64,000 bases of DNA, taken from positions 35,798,867-35,862,866 of the forward strand of contig CAIIXF020000008.1 of the NCBI GenBank assembly GCA_903813345.2, written 5' to 3'. Position 1 is the first letter of the stretch. Each line of letters opens with the position of its first letter. Below, piece by piece: positions 11,826-25,400 of the stretch. This DNA is from Owenia fusiformis (taxonomy: Eukaryota > Annelida > Polychaeta > Sabellida > Oweniidae). The notes under the pieces were generated by a model that saw only the letters and a program-made list of their open reading frames with translations, did not search any database and had not been told where the DNA came from. Position numbers and translations under genes: made by a program.

Positions 11826-12062
11826 GCCGTTTCTCGAAACGTATCATTATTAACGAATCGTTAATAGTGAATAGTTGATTCGTTTCTATGGACATCCCAT
11901 CGTTTATGGAAGACCCCCATTCGTACTCATAAATCCAATCATGGATAACGAATTGCTAAAAATCATGATGTCATCGCGAATCGTTAACTTTCGAGAAACG
12001 TAAAAATCATTATGAACAATTGAATTAACGATTCGTTAATAATGAAACTTTGGAGAAACAGC
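11826..12062. mobile_element. MITE with nested inverted repeats
   Basis: The outer arms share GTTTCTC followed by CATTATTAACGAATCGTTAAT in inverted orientation. Inside, further copies of AACGATTCG and TTTCGAGAAACG form secondary hairpins. It lies between the divergent zinc-finger and ACSS1 genes, so it may lie in their promoter region. Confidence 0.55.
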
Positions 12063-12540
12063 CTCCAGCTTTTGCCAAAGAGGGAGTTCAAAGATTGGCC
12101 CAAAATCACTTTAAAAATGTTCAAGGTGGTAAAAAACTGCATGATTCTAAAAGAATTTTGGAAAGGGGGAGGGGATACAGGCCTGGCAGGTTTCAGGTTG
12201 CAGTAGGCATGGTACTCAATAAGTGCAGGTCAGCCAGTTTTAGATTGAGGTTACCAGAACTAAATATTCTTGAGGGGATTCAGAACTAAGTCTCTTGTGA
12301 GACTGTACATGAAAAAGAACCGAAGATTGTTAAATGAGTCTGAAAATACATATTAATAACTAATGTTTGAGTGCTGCAGGTGATTACCTGGACCCAAGTT
12401 GAAGTTCAAAGTATGGGGTAACTTCGTCATGAGGCCCCTTCAACCACTGGGTTATTTCGACTATCGCCAATAAATCACATTTCCAAAGTTGGCCATCTAG
12501 GATTATGATTTCACCAGTTGGAAATTTTGATTTTTCCCTA

Positions 12541-12844
12541 AGTTCTTCGCCAGCTAAAATGTCACTCGACTTTTTTGTGATTATGAGTCAAAGAATGCAT
12601 TCTTGAGTTTCAAATGGACTTCTGTTAACTTGAAACCATCTTCTAATTTATTCCACTTACCTACCTTTTATTGTTTCTCCAAATATATTCTTTGAAAATC
12701 GGATTTTAAGGGTGTTAATCAGGGTTTGTGAAATAATTAGGATATGGTTTCAAAATTATGCACATGACAATATATGACTACTAAATGCAGGCAGGGACTT
12801 TTAATTGCCAAAAAGTCGAGTGACATTTTAGCTGGCGAAGAACT
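12541..12844. mobile_element. Mariner-type MITE, 304 bp
   Basis: Arms AGTTCTTCGCCAGCTAAAAT and onward are perfect inverted repeats for about 35 bp (to GACTTTTT). TA duplications lie at 12539-12540 and 12845-12846. It is non-coding and sits about 600 bp upstream of the ACSS1 start codon. Confidence 0.85.
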
Positions 12845-13441
12845 TAATAAAGCAGCTCGGAATGTCAAAATAATCCTAGGGCCAAAGTAACCCTAGGACT
12901 AGGACATTTTTCTATGGAGACTTCAATCTACAGTACAATATCAATAACATGTGGGCTACATCTGAGAATGTATAACAGAATCATATCCAGAAAAGAAAAA
13001 TTTATCAAAAAACAACTAAAAATTTGACCGGAAGTGCACTCAAAACTGCTATTTCCATTAAAATCTGGTGAAAAACATCTTGAAATATTACTAAACATGC
13101 GCTGTGATTAAGAATCTATCATATGAAATGCGTAATACTTACACTATCAAATGGGGAAGGCAAGAAATGCCGAAATACCGATAATTTGGGGTTGTGTGCT
13201 CTCAGTTATTTAACCGGAGCTGCGAGTTGTAACATTCTGGTAGTCTATTTAAAGTTTAGCTTCATTCTGAAAATCACTTATGATAATAATACATCTTTGA
13301 TTGAATGTTATGAGGCTAAAAAGATACAAATGAAATGTATGTGATTAAATAATATAAAATACAAATTTATGAAATCTATAGATTACATCTATTACCAAAA
13401 TGTTCAGCTCTTGACACACCCCTTTCAGAAAAACAACAACA

Positions 13442-16400
13442 ATGGAGATGTTCAAACGTGGCTCACTTTTAGTGTCAAAATCACTATTTACGAGCGGCCG
13501 ATGCTTACAAAATGGTGTCAGGCGTGTGAAGAAGAAACAGTTGTACAATATTCGATATGCATCATCTGCACAAGTTGTTTTGACTTCTACTAAAATACCC
13601 GAATTTAATGGGGTTCAAAACCTCAAAACTCACCAAGATTTGCATGAATTCAGCTTGAAAAATCCTGAAGACTTTTGGGGCAAATTAGCAAGGAGCAGAC
13701 TGGAATGGTTTAGCGACTTTGATCGGGTGCAAGAGACTGATATGACAAAAGGACTTATTTCATGGTTCCTCAATGGAAAGCTTAATGTTTCAGGTACATA
13801 TGCCCTGTGGGGGAAGTTTGAAAAATATTTAAGGACAGGGTGCATGATGGGAAATTTTCTGCATTCCTCAATTGAGTCACATGTTATTTTTCAAACAAGA
13901 ATAACTCCTTCCCCACATTGTCTACATCTTTCAAGTTTGCACAAAGAGTGCAGTTATGTGCCTAGAAAAGCCTTGTGAGAAGGTTTGCTTTGTAAAATGT
14001 ATAAAAAATGAGAAAATACAGTGAAAAAAAATTCTGAAAATTTTCTGATTTTTTTCACGGAATTTTCTTATTTCTTATACACTTTATCAAAACATTCTTC
14101 TCACAATTCTTTTCTAGGCACATAAGTGCACTCTTTGTGCAAAACTGGAAGATATAGAAAATGTGGGGAAGGAGTGATTCTTGTTTGAAAAATAACATGT
14201 GACTCAATTGAGGAATGCAGAAAATTTCCCATCATGCACCCTGACCTTAACTCCACTATTATGGCCAATTATGGGTGTACCTGGATTCATCCATACAAAC
14301 TCTGAAATTGTTCATCATCTTTGATGAATTATGGTATGCGTGGATAATCCTGGATGTCCATGCTCCAGATATGGTACAAGTGACTGCGCTTGACTGCATT
14401 GTATGCTGTATCTTAGAATCATAATCATAGGCAATTTTAGAGGAATAGGCTATTAACATTTCTTCACAGTATTTAATTTAATTTGTATTATTCAATTTTA
14501 TTATGTCCCCACCACATAGTGTGGGGCCATATTGTCGGCCTAGGAGCGTCCGTCCGTCCGTCCGTCCGTCCGTCCGTCTGTCTGTCCGTCCATCTGTCCA
14601 TACGTCCGGGAGTTTTCTCCAAAACTGCTACAGATATCACCTTCAAATTTTCAGGGATAACTTATGAGTGCATACAGATGTGGATGAAAAAATTTTAACT
14701 CGATACCTACTTCCTGTCGGCCATTTTGAAGTCAAATGCTAAAATCCTTGTCTGCAAACTTTAAGAAAAACGGCTTCTCAGTTGCTTTTAAAACTTTAAC
14801 ATCTTGTTCAGCTCACTTCATTCTAGATCTGATTAGGTTTTGGACCTGTTAGCTCAGTCATGTCAGCCATTTTGAATGTCTTAAGAAAAGTGAGCACACG
14901 ATAATACTTTGTATAATATTGAATGGTGTTTTTGAGTTTTCATACTTTAACTATTTAGTAGCTTTATAAATAATTTCAGATCTACTTTGTTGTAAAAGCC
15001 TATGTTATTGTTAACAGTAGTAATATGTGATAATTTTGTAAGAAGAAATCAGCAAAAACACATAATCACTTTTTTATTGTCGGCCATTTTGGATTTTTCC
15101 GTCCTAAAATCTTGTCTGTGAAGTCTTGTCTACGTGTTTTCAGGTGAACCGTTTGGTGGATCAATTTCAAATTTTCAGGGATGATTCTTAGTATAAAAAT
15201 CTAGATCTGATTTGTTTTTTGGCATTCTGGGTAAATGTCAAGGCAGCCATTTTGGATTTTCTGTCCTAAAATCTTGTCTGTAAAGTCTTGTCTACGCGTT
15301 TTCGGGTGAACCGTTTGGTAGATCAATTTAAAATTTTCAGAGATGATTCTTAGTATGAAAATGTAGAACTGATTAGTTTTTTGGCATTCTGGGCAAATGT
15401 CAAGGCAGCCATTTTGGATTTTCTGTCCTAAAATCTTGTCTGTAAAGTCTTGTCTATGCATTTCCAGGTGAACCGTTCTGTAGATCAATTTCAAATTTTT
15501 AGGGATGATTCTTAGTATGAAAATCTAGATCTGATTAGTTTTTTGGCATTCTGGATAAATGTCAAGGCAGCCATTTTGGATTTTCCGTCTTAAAATCTTG
15601 CCTGTAAAGTCTTGTCTACGAGTTTTTAGGTGAACCGTTTGGTAGATCAATTTCAAATTTTCAGGGATGATTCTTAGTGTGAAAATCTACATCTGATTAG
15701 TGTTTTTGGCATTCTGTTTTCTAGTTAACTGTGTGACGGATCAATTAAAATTGTGTTGGTAAAGTCTTGTCTACTCATTTTCAGGATAACCATTTGATGG
15801 GATCACCCATTGGTGGGGACATTTTGTACACATTTGTGTTCTTGTAATAAATTACCTTATTTCTTCTTACAGTGAATTGTGTAGACCGCCACATGAGGGA
15901 AGATCCCAACAGAGTTGCTTTGCTTTGGGAGAAAGATGAGCCGGGATGCCATCAAGCTGTTACATACAAGTAATATTGATATTTTACAGTACAGCAAGTA
16001 AACACTTATGTACGAGAAATAAGTACTGCTTTACTGTAAAGTACATGTACTACACTGTAATTTGAGTATCAGGGAAATGATTGATAAGTGAATCAAAGGT
16101 ACAGTACAATGTTTAATATAACTGAAATTCATTGCATGCGATTTCCAGAGAGCTGTATGACATGATGAACAAGATTGGGAATACACTGAGGAGCCATGGG
16201 GTTAGGAAAGGAGACAGAGTGGCAATGTATATGCCAGTCTCACCCTATCTGGTAGCCTCAATGTTAGCCTGTGCCAGGATAGGAGCCATACACAATGTTA
16301 TATTCGCTGGGTTTAGTGCTGAAGCTTTGGCTACTAGGATCAATGATGGTAGGCTATTTACTATTTACCCTTACTTTACTCGGCATTGTTCGCTGTGTAT

Positions 16401-19400
16401 CGATGGGGTATTTGGGGGGTGCACCCCAGTTGTCCGAAACCCAGTTGTCCGAAACCCAGTTGTCCGAAACCCAGTTGTCCGAAAGCCAGTTGTCCGAAAC
16501 CCAGTTGTCCGAAACCCAGTTCTCCGAAACCCATTTTTCCGAAACCCAGTTCTCCGAAACCCAGTTGTCCGAAAAATTTAGTCATACTTTACCAGATAAA
16601 GGGGGACGCACCTCAAGCCAGTTTCATGTCATGTATTTGGCAAAATTAATGGCATGGATGCATTCTGATGTATAGATCTCTCTCTCACTTTGAATTGCAT
16701 CCATTACACGGCGTTACCAAAATGACAGGAACGGGGGATTTATTTTACATTGTGATTCTAAAAAAGGTCATCAAAACACAATATATATTACGGAACAGTT
16801 GATCTTATCTTATTCAATATATTTTATATAGGCAAAATAAAATGAAACATTTTGAAACCGATAAAATAAGTTAACGCATAAAACTTTAAGAATAAACAGT
16901 ACACATATTACGTTGTCAAAATGTTTCGTCGCATTTAATTTCTTAGTCTCTGTCTCTTATCAAATCGTAAAATGTAAAAGAACAAAACATTCTAAACGTA
17001 ATCACTTGGGATAAACTGGAAACGAAGACAGGCTGTCCTCGTATCAAATTGGATGTTCTCCAATTCGCAAGAAGTTTCATTTTCGCCATGTACTCACTTC
17101 ATCTTTTTGAATTTAATCTCTATTTCTCGAACAGAGTACCTAAATGAAGAATAATTTTTGGTTTCAAAAGATGTACACGACGCCAACTTTACTAAATAAA
17201 CGCCTAGTAGGCTCATTTGCGTGAAAAGCCGGTAGTTGTATTTATACACTCCCCTCCATAAGTTTGGCAACCTTAGCTCCCCCATTGAACTAGGTGTTAA
17301 AGCCTCTTTACGTTTGAATTTTTATTTACGATGAAATAGCGTATAATATTGATGGAAACGTAACTTTACTTTATTTCCAATACCTCCTAATTTTCTAGAT
17401 TTTTTTCCTCCATAACAAGAGATCGAAAATTGAGGATAAATTTGATGAATTTTTTAAAATCGTCATTCCCGTATAATCCAAGGGGAAATAGAGAGTTCGG
17501 GGCAAATCAGAATCTTTTCAGTAAAAGATTCAGCAAAATTTTTTTGGTATAAAAAATTGAATTGTCTGACTTTTTTGTTCACTAAGTTTTAATTTATTTG
17601 ATGAATACTAAATTTATAGCGCTTCAAAGTCATTTTTGAAAATAATTTTTCGACTCCTGTGTTATTTCAATGGGAGAGTTTTCTTGAAAACCAATTTTGA
17701 CTTTAAAGCCCTGTAACTTTGTTGAACCTGAAGAAACATATCAATTCTTTGTTAAATAAAGTTAGCAAATTCAATTGCCTGCCTTACTCATATTTTGCAA
17801 GGACTTGGATGGATGGATATTCTGTCATATGACGTGCGGTAAATCTACCATTTCCCATTGGATGACATGGGAATGACGATTTTCAAAAAGTCATCAAATT
17901 TATCATCAATTTTCGACCTATTGTAATTTAGGAAAAAAATTGATAAAATTTGAAGGTATTGGAAATAAAGTCAAGTTACGTTTCCATCAATATTATAAGT
18001 TATTTCATCGCCGGTTAAGTAAATAAAAGTTCAACTTATGGAGGTGAGTGTATCTTCTATTGACGGAGGATAATGTTTAAAGGGGCTACAGTGCCTGTGC
18101 GTAGGAAAACTACGCTTGCCTTGGGGACTCCTACGGCGTATCCAGTTTTTCACACGCCGCAGGGTCGCCGTATAGAAATTATAACTCGGAGTTATAATAT
18201 TTGTTCATTTCTGAGGTCCCGTAGAAATCAACTGGCTCAACAAGATTGAATCATTATTTGTCAATGTTTCACGATCACTTTTCATTTGATATTACATCCT
18301 AGCACTATGAATAACATTTATAAATTGCCCTGATGTAAATAAAATGAAAAAAGTATTATTTATCAACAGAAATTTAAAATTCACCGTGCGGCTGCCGTGG
18401 GAAGTCCTATTGATCCTCATAAATTATCCCCTACTCATACTAAGTTAAAATGTGCCCATCGTGCGCCTAATGCTAATGGCGCTGTCACACTGGTCGTGTC
18501 CCGTCCCGTCTCTCAACGTACAAAGCATTCAGGCCAAAATTTAAGGAATAAGCTATAGTGAGCTGTTTCAGAACGCCGTCTGAAACGCCTTCTGATTCTG
18601 AATCCACTGTATTCATTGGACGGTGGGAGGTCGTCCATGCTTACACTTTCAGTATCTGACCCTATTATCACACCAAACTAGTTCTGACTACGCTCTCGAG
18701 AACGGGCTTAAACTGTGTGGACGGATTGGAAGTACTTAGAACCGTTTGGGGTCTACTTGCCTACTCGAAAGGGTAGTTCCAGAATTTCCACGTGGTCATC
18801 ACTTTCTGCAATCACGCGGTCTTCGACCGTTAATTGGAATTTTTGACCTACCAGATGCTTGAAAATCAAGGATTGCGAGTCTGATATTGCACCGTTTTTC
18901 TTCCATTATACCATTAAAAGCAAAACAAAATTGCATTTCTGCCAGTGCATTTCTTTATTGTAAAGAGTCTCTCGTTCTAGCAGCATTTTGGTCCCCACTC
19001 CCCAGCTGTTAGAAGGCCTTCTTACAGCTGGGGACCAAAATTACGCTGGAAGTAGGAACTCTGTTTAAGATAATAACGTACCATCAGAAAGAGATTTTTG
19101 TCATGCTTTGAATGGAACAAGTTTGAAGAAAAACGGTGCAGTATGAGACTCGTAATTGATTTTCAAATATCCGGTAGGTCAAAAATTCAAATTAACGGTC
19201 GAAGTTAGGACCGCGTGGCGACGTGGGGCAAAGGTTGAACTGTCTCAGAATGTATTGGGAACGAGGTAGAAATAAAGAATTCATATGAACGAGTCATGCA
19301 AGATACTAAAGAGATACAAATGCATTTTGATACTCAGTTTTTGGGCTATTAAAACTCCCTGTCTGCATTGAGTATAGTTATTTATTGTCCGGTGTATAAT

Positions 19401-22400
19401 TTTGAAACATTATCCTAATTTTTCACAAAACTTTTTCAATGATTCTGCAATAGTTAATGGTTGACATCTATGGCACACTAAAAACGAATTTTTTTATGCA
19501 GGGTACGTGCATGATACAGATCAAATCTTGGCTCTACTACAAACTATTACACACTTACTTCAACAGTTCAATATATCGCAAAAACACAGTTTTGATTTTG
19601 AACAATATCACCAATGGGAGAAATTCTTAAATCTAAATGTTTGGAAAGGAATACGTTTCTACTAAAACATACAAACCTCTTATATTATGATGAAAAAAGG
19701 ATAGACATCTGATATGTATATATGCCACATATATAAGTTATACGAAATGAGCATATTTTATTGATTTATCGAAAATTTGGACGAAATCTTAACAATGGGT
19801 GGTACTGAACAACCAAAATCTTCTTTTTAGATATTTTTCAGGGTAGAAATATTATCAATTGATATTGGAAAACATATTGATATTGAGAAAAGGGAATGAA
19901 AAAATTATCAAATGAATATATATAATTGTCACGGACGTCCATACGTTATTCGAATGAGATAGATATTCCTTTCGCCAGAATATTCTCTTCGACTGTGATA
20001 ATTGTCTAAAATGTTGGCGGCAGTCTTGAATTTTCACCAAGAAGGAGTGCGATTCGTGCTGGACAATGCGGTTCAAAATTTGTAGAATGTCCATATAAGT
20101 CTATGTGTCGAGAATCTAGTAAGAATATATATATGATCGTGAACTTTAGGACCCATTATTGACCGGGCTAACCGATGTCAACGTGATACCAATGTTATGC
20201 TGTCCTGATTCGCGAGGTTGCGACAAGATTCGTTACTAAGAAATTTAATTTTTTAATTTTCGGAGAACTGGGTTTCGGAGAACTGGGTTTCGGACAACTG
20301 GGTTTCGGAGAACTGGGTTTCGGACAACTGGGTTTCGGACAACTGGGTTGACCCCGTATTTGGGCAATATTTTTGGCCAAAAAGACCTGCTTTTTAAAAC
20401 CCCCATCGCCAAAAATAACTCTCACATTTTGCATTGTGCCACTTGAAATCTACATGAAATCAGCTATAGGGCGATGGCACCAGTATAAACATTGCAGGAA
20501 TATGATTTGTCTTTTATATTTTATTTTTGATAGTAAATTAAATCGTTTGCTAGTATGCGAAAAAAAAAAATTTAATCATATAACTCAATGCTTGATATGT
20601 TGGCGCTTTAATGCACCTGTGTACTAGCCTTTGAGTTTGGGCTCCCACCCTCATTCAACATGTCGAAAAGATCCTCGTGCTTCGTCCACAATTCATTGAT
20701 CCCTGGGCTTAAATCCGTTGACACTTACATTTGTCAGTACATGATTAGAAATAAGAAATAGTCCCATGTCATTCTAGCTGCTGCAGAGACTGTGATCACC
20801 GCAGACCAAGGTTTGAGAGGTGGCAAAATTATTGAACTAAAGAAGACGGTTGATGAAGCTGTTTCCCGGTGTGACTGTGTTAAGAGAGTGTTTGTTACAC
20901 AAAGGACAGGGAATGATGTATCTAGGACAGATCTTGATTTTTCACTTGAGGAGGTAGGATTGTGTTCTTAGTAAATATGTCACCACCAGAATTGGTGACA
21001 TATTGTTATAGTCTCCAACATTTTTGTGAACGATGTTCGGCGGTTGTGTTTGGCAGTTGGCATTTAGTGTCTGTATTACTTGCATTGTTTATTCATGTAA
21101 CCAGGATCTGAGAATAAGTGAATTAAGTGTAAATAGGTCAGAGGTAAAGTATAGTCCTGTATTCACCCCTAAAAAGTGCTTAGTTGAGCATTGAGACAAA
21201 AGGGATATTGCATAAAACTTTACAATGTCTTCTAGTATTTGGGACATAATTTTCACAGTTTTATTTCTGTTTCATTGACATTTTGCAATCTGTTTCATAA
21301 TTTTGATGGTTCTAAAAGGTTTGACAATGAATAAACAATGCTTTCAGAGCTTCAAGGTCATTTTTTCTGAGGGATTGATCATTCTGTATACATTGTTTTT
21401 ACAGGAGATGGCAAAACAGCATACTGAATGTGACCCTGAACCTATGGACAGTGAAGACTTCTTGTTTATGTTATATACCTCAGGATCAACAGGGAAGCCT
21501 AAAGGGATTGCTCATTCTCAAGCTGGTTATTTATTATATGCAGCTTTGACACATCAGGTATGTGTAATCTACCCTTTGCCAAGGACACTACCCTCTGAGT
21601 AAGAGTAATCAATTTAAAATATACATGTAGCCAATCAGAAAGCACTACAGATCTATACATGTACTAATAAGTTTTTTTAAACTTTTAAAACTTTAAGCAA
21701 TGACAGACTATGATTTGCTTGGGATTTGTCAGAGCTTATATTTTGTGGGGGATTAATAGGAATAGGAGTCAAAGGGTAAATACTAGAATACAGAATTCAA
21801 ATTCATTAAACTGAAAATCTGGCTGAGAGTTTTTGATCACTCAATTGATAAAACAATTTCATTGTTCAGTTAGGATTTTTCATCCAGTTGACAATTCAAA
21901 AAATTATATTATTGCAACTAGTCGAAAATTTGCTCCCAGATACGATAATCTCTGACCCTCTGTGTTTCTCTCCAGTTAGTATTTGACTGTCATCCAGGAG
22001 ATGTATGGGGCTGTGTGGCAGATATAGGGTGGATTACAGGGCACAGTTATGTGGTATATGGGCCACTCTGTAATGGGGTCACCAGTGTGCTGTTTGAGAG
22101 CATCCCAACCTATCCTGATGCAGGTTAGTATAATGTAGTTGAAGAAAATAATTTGTTAATGCCAATCTGAGGATACTTGATTTTGTCTTTTTCGTTGTGA
22201 ACATGTTGAACCCAAGGGAGAAAATTCCCGTGTTCTTCCAGCCTCACACTCATCAGAAAATTTCCCCCTTGGGTCTTATTCATGCAGAGGCAAGCCCAAT
22301 AATATTCCCAAATCTTGGGAAAATTGCCCAAATTTTCAAAGATTGTCCCAAAAATAATGGGTCCCAAACTTCAAGTAGTGGGCTCATACTTTCGAACAGT

Positions 22401-25400
22401 GGGTCCACATTTTCAGTAAATTTTCCCAAATCTTGAAATAATGGGCCCAAACTTTCAAATAATTAGTCCAATTAAGTTTTTAATAATTGGTCCAAATTCT
22501 CAACAAACAGATCTTCCCTTGATTCAATCTGATGTGAGTTCTGCTATTGTAAATATTGTATGTGGCTTTCCTTTATCCTCAAGTATGAAATATTCACCTT
22601 TTTTGTACATAGTTACTTTGACCTGCATATCGACATGTTAACATCTATATTAATGTCATTTTTATGAGAATATGCATCGTTTATTTTTTATTTATGATCT
22701 AAAGATTTTACCTCAACATTTCTTTAACCATTAACAATTGTTTATAACTGGTACAACTTGTAACTATTTCTCTTATAAATCAGAATAATTGGCTAATAAA
22801 AAGACAGCTTTTTCAAATGGCTATTTGACCTGGGGGTTATAAGTAAAGTTGTATTTCTAAGATCATGTTTAGATTTACCCTAAGAATCTATGAGCTTCTT
22901 CAAAGATAGCCTGGACTTATCTCAGGTTGACTGGGGTTATCTAAAAAGACTCTATTTTTAGTACAGTATAAAGAGAATACCCTTACATATTTTGGCACGA
23001 ATTGTATAAGATAACTTTTTCAATTTTGGAAACACCTTCCTTGAATTATATAGAGATCTACAAAATTAAATGTTCATTTTGTAATTGGTAATTTTCTGTA
23101 ATTTTTTGAAAGCAAAATATAGATTTTTTTGGGAGGAGGGTATGTTTGGATAATTTCGGACATATTAGTTCGTTTACTTTGAATATTGCTCAGAGATTCT
23201 ACCTTTCATGCCTTTAAGGTCAAGTTTTTGTATATTTATCTCTCTAGATAGGAAAACCATGAGTTCAACATGTATTAGTACTGCTATAAGTGCTATAAGT
23301 TTTGAAATCATTTTGACCTTTAACTCTTTAGTCAGATTTAAGAACCCTTAACACTTATGGCTTATGCTTGTGTTATGCAAAACTGAAGTTTATTTGTTTC
23401 CTGATGTCACTTGAAGGGTTATGATACTACCTTTGCTTGATTTTAAAATTTAAAAAAAGTCATTATTCAAAACTCACTAACTAACTAATACTTTGCAACA
23501 TGCATGTAGGTAAAAGGTTTGATTGATGTCTGGGTGTCTAGGTGGGTGGGCATAAATCATGTCTTCAAAATTCCATCAAAACCACGTATCCATTAACTTG
23601 AAATGATTACAGATGCAAGAACAGACTGTAACAAAATCTAATTTAGGCATGCTGGGTAAATTATGTGGTGGGCATTTTGGATTTTTGATAAAAAAGTATA
23701 ATATTTATATTTAATTATTTATCACCTGCCTTTGTTGGAATTTATCATCCCCCATGTTTTTATAATTCATCATCCCCCGTGTTTTTATAATTCATCATCC
23801 CCCATGTTTTTATAATTCATCATTCCCCTTGCAATTTGTAGGTCGTTACTGGGAGACAGTTGAGCGATTGAAGATGACCCAGATATATGTGGCCCCAACT
23901 GCTGTCAGGCTATTGCTCAAATCTGGGAATAGCTTTGTCACTAAATATGACAGGTCTTCACTCAGGTTGCTGGGGTGTGGTAAGTTTGAAATAACTTTGT
24001 CACTAGATCTGACAGGTCTTCACTCAGGTTGCTAGGCTGTGGTAAGTTTGAAAAAGTTTTGTCACTAAATACGACAGGTCTTCACTCAGGTTGCTGGGCT
24101 GTGGCAGGTTTGAAATAGCTTTGTCACTAAATATGACAGGTTTTCACTCAGGTTGCTGGGCTGTTGTAAGTTTGAAATAACTTTGTCACTAGATATGACA
24201 GGTCTTCACTCAGGTTGCTGGGCTGTGGTAAGTTTGAAATAACTTTGTCACTAGATCTGACAGGTCTTCACTCAGGTTGCTAGACTGTGGTAAGTTTGAA
24301 AAAGTTTTGTCACTAAATATGACAGGTCTTTACTCAGGTTGCTGGGCTGTGGTAAGTTTGAAATAACTTTGTCACTAAATATGACAGGTCTTCACTCAGG
24401 TTGCTGGGCTGTGGTAAGTTTGAAATAGCTTTGTCACTAAATATGATGACAGGTCTTCACTCAGGTTGCTGGGCTGTGGTAAGTTTGAAATAGCTTTGTC
24501 ACTAAATATGATGACAGGTCTTCACTCAGGTTGCTAGGCTGTGGTAAGTTTGAAAAAGTTTTGTCACTAAATATAAAGACAGGTCTTCACTCAGGTTGCT
24601 GGGCTGTGGTAAGTTTGAAATAGTTTTGTCACTAAATATGACAGGTCTTCACTCAGGTTGCTGGGCTGTGGTGAGTATGAAATGGCTTTGTCACTAAATA
24701 TGACAGGTCATCACTCAGGTTGCTGGGCTGTGGTAAGTTTGAAATAGTTTTGTCACTAAATATGATGACAGGTCTTCACTCAGGTTGCTGGGCTGTGGTA
24801 AGTTTGAAATAGCTTTGTCACTAAATATGATGACAGGTCTTCACTCAGGTTGCTGGGCTGTGGTAAGTTTGAAATAACTTTGTCACTAGATATGACAGGT
24901 CTTCACTCAGGTTGCCGGGTTGTGGTGAGTATGAAATAGCTTTGTCACTAAAAACGACAGGTCTTCACTCAGGTTGCTGGGCTGTGGTAAGTTTGAAATA
25001 GTTTTGTCACTAAATATGATGACAGGTCTTCACTCAGGTTGCTGGGCTGTGGTAGGTTTGAAATAGCTTTGTCACTAAATATGACAGGTCTTCACTCAGG
25101 TTGCTGGGCTGTGGTAAGTTTGAAATAGTTTTGTCACTAAATATGACAGGTCTTCACTCAGGTTGCTGGGCTGTGGTAAGTTTGAAATAGTTTTGCCACT
25201 AAATATGACAGGTCTTCACTCAGGTTGCTGGGCTGTGGTAAGTTTGAAATAGTTTTGTCACTAAATATGACAGGTCTTCACTCAGGTTGCTGGGCTGTGG
25301 TAAGTTTGAAATAGTTTTGTCACTTAATATGATGACAGGTCTTCACTCAGGTTGCTGGGCTGTAATAGGTTTGAAATAGCTTTGTCACTAAATATGACAG

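Larger units (their letters stand above)
16416..20355. mobile_element. 3.94 kb transposon with inverted 15 bp tandem-repeat ends, 8 bp duplication
   Basis: The left end reads GGGGTGCACCCCAGTTGTCC and runs into ten 15 bp units of CCCAGTTGTCCGAAA type (to about 16574). The right end, inverted, starts GGGGTCAACCCAGTTGTCC with six such units (20258-20350). GTATTTGG lies directly outside both ends (16408-16415, 20356-20363), a perfect 8 bp target duplication. No transposase ORF is visible; the interior holds two other MITEs (17247-18050 and 18813-19217). It occupies most of ACSS1 intron 3. The 8 bp duplication is compatible with hAT, P, MULE or Zisupton types; I cannot assign it. Confidence 0.82.

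Noticed and set aside
12050-12289. 79-codon frame starting MEKQPPAF
   Set aside because: It begins inside a MITE arm, shows no family resemblance, and has no splice partners.
13794-13978. Extension of ACSS1 exon 1 as a 178-residue protein
   Set aside because: A perfect donor at 13794 and phase-matched exon 2 show that the extra part is intron and a piggyBac-type MITE.
15201-15494. 97-codon minus-strand repetitive frame
   Set aside because: It lies in the 175 bp tandem units of an intronic element.
16132-16675. Long frames with PVVRNP, ETQLS or SCPKP repeats as a repetitive protein
   Set aside because: They arise from a 15 bp tandem repeat that keeps several frames open; only the first part (16149-16348) is ACSS1 exon 3.
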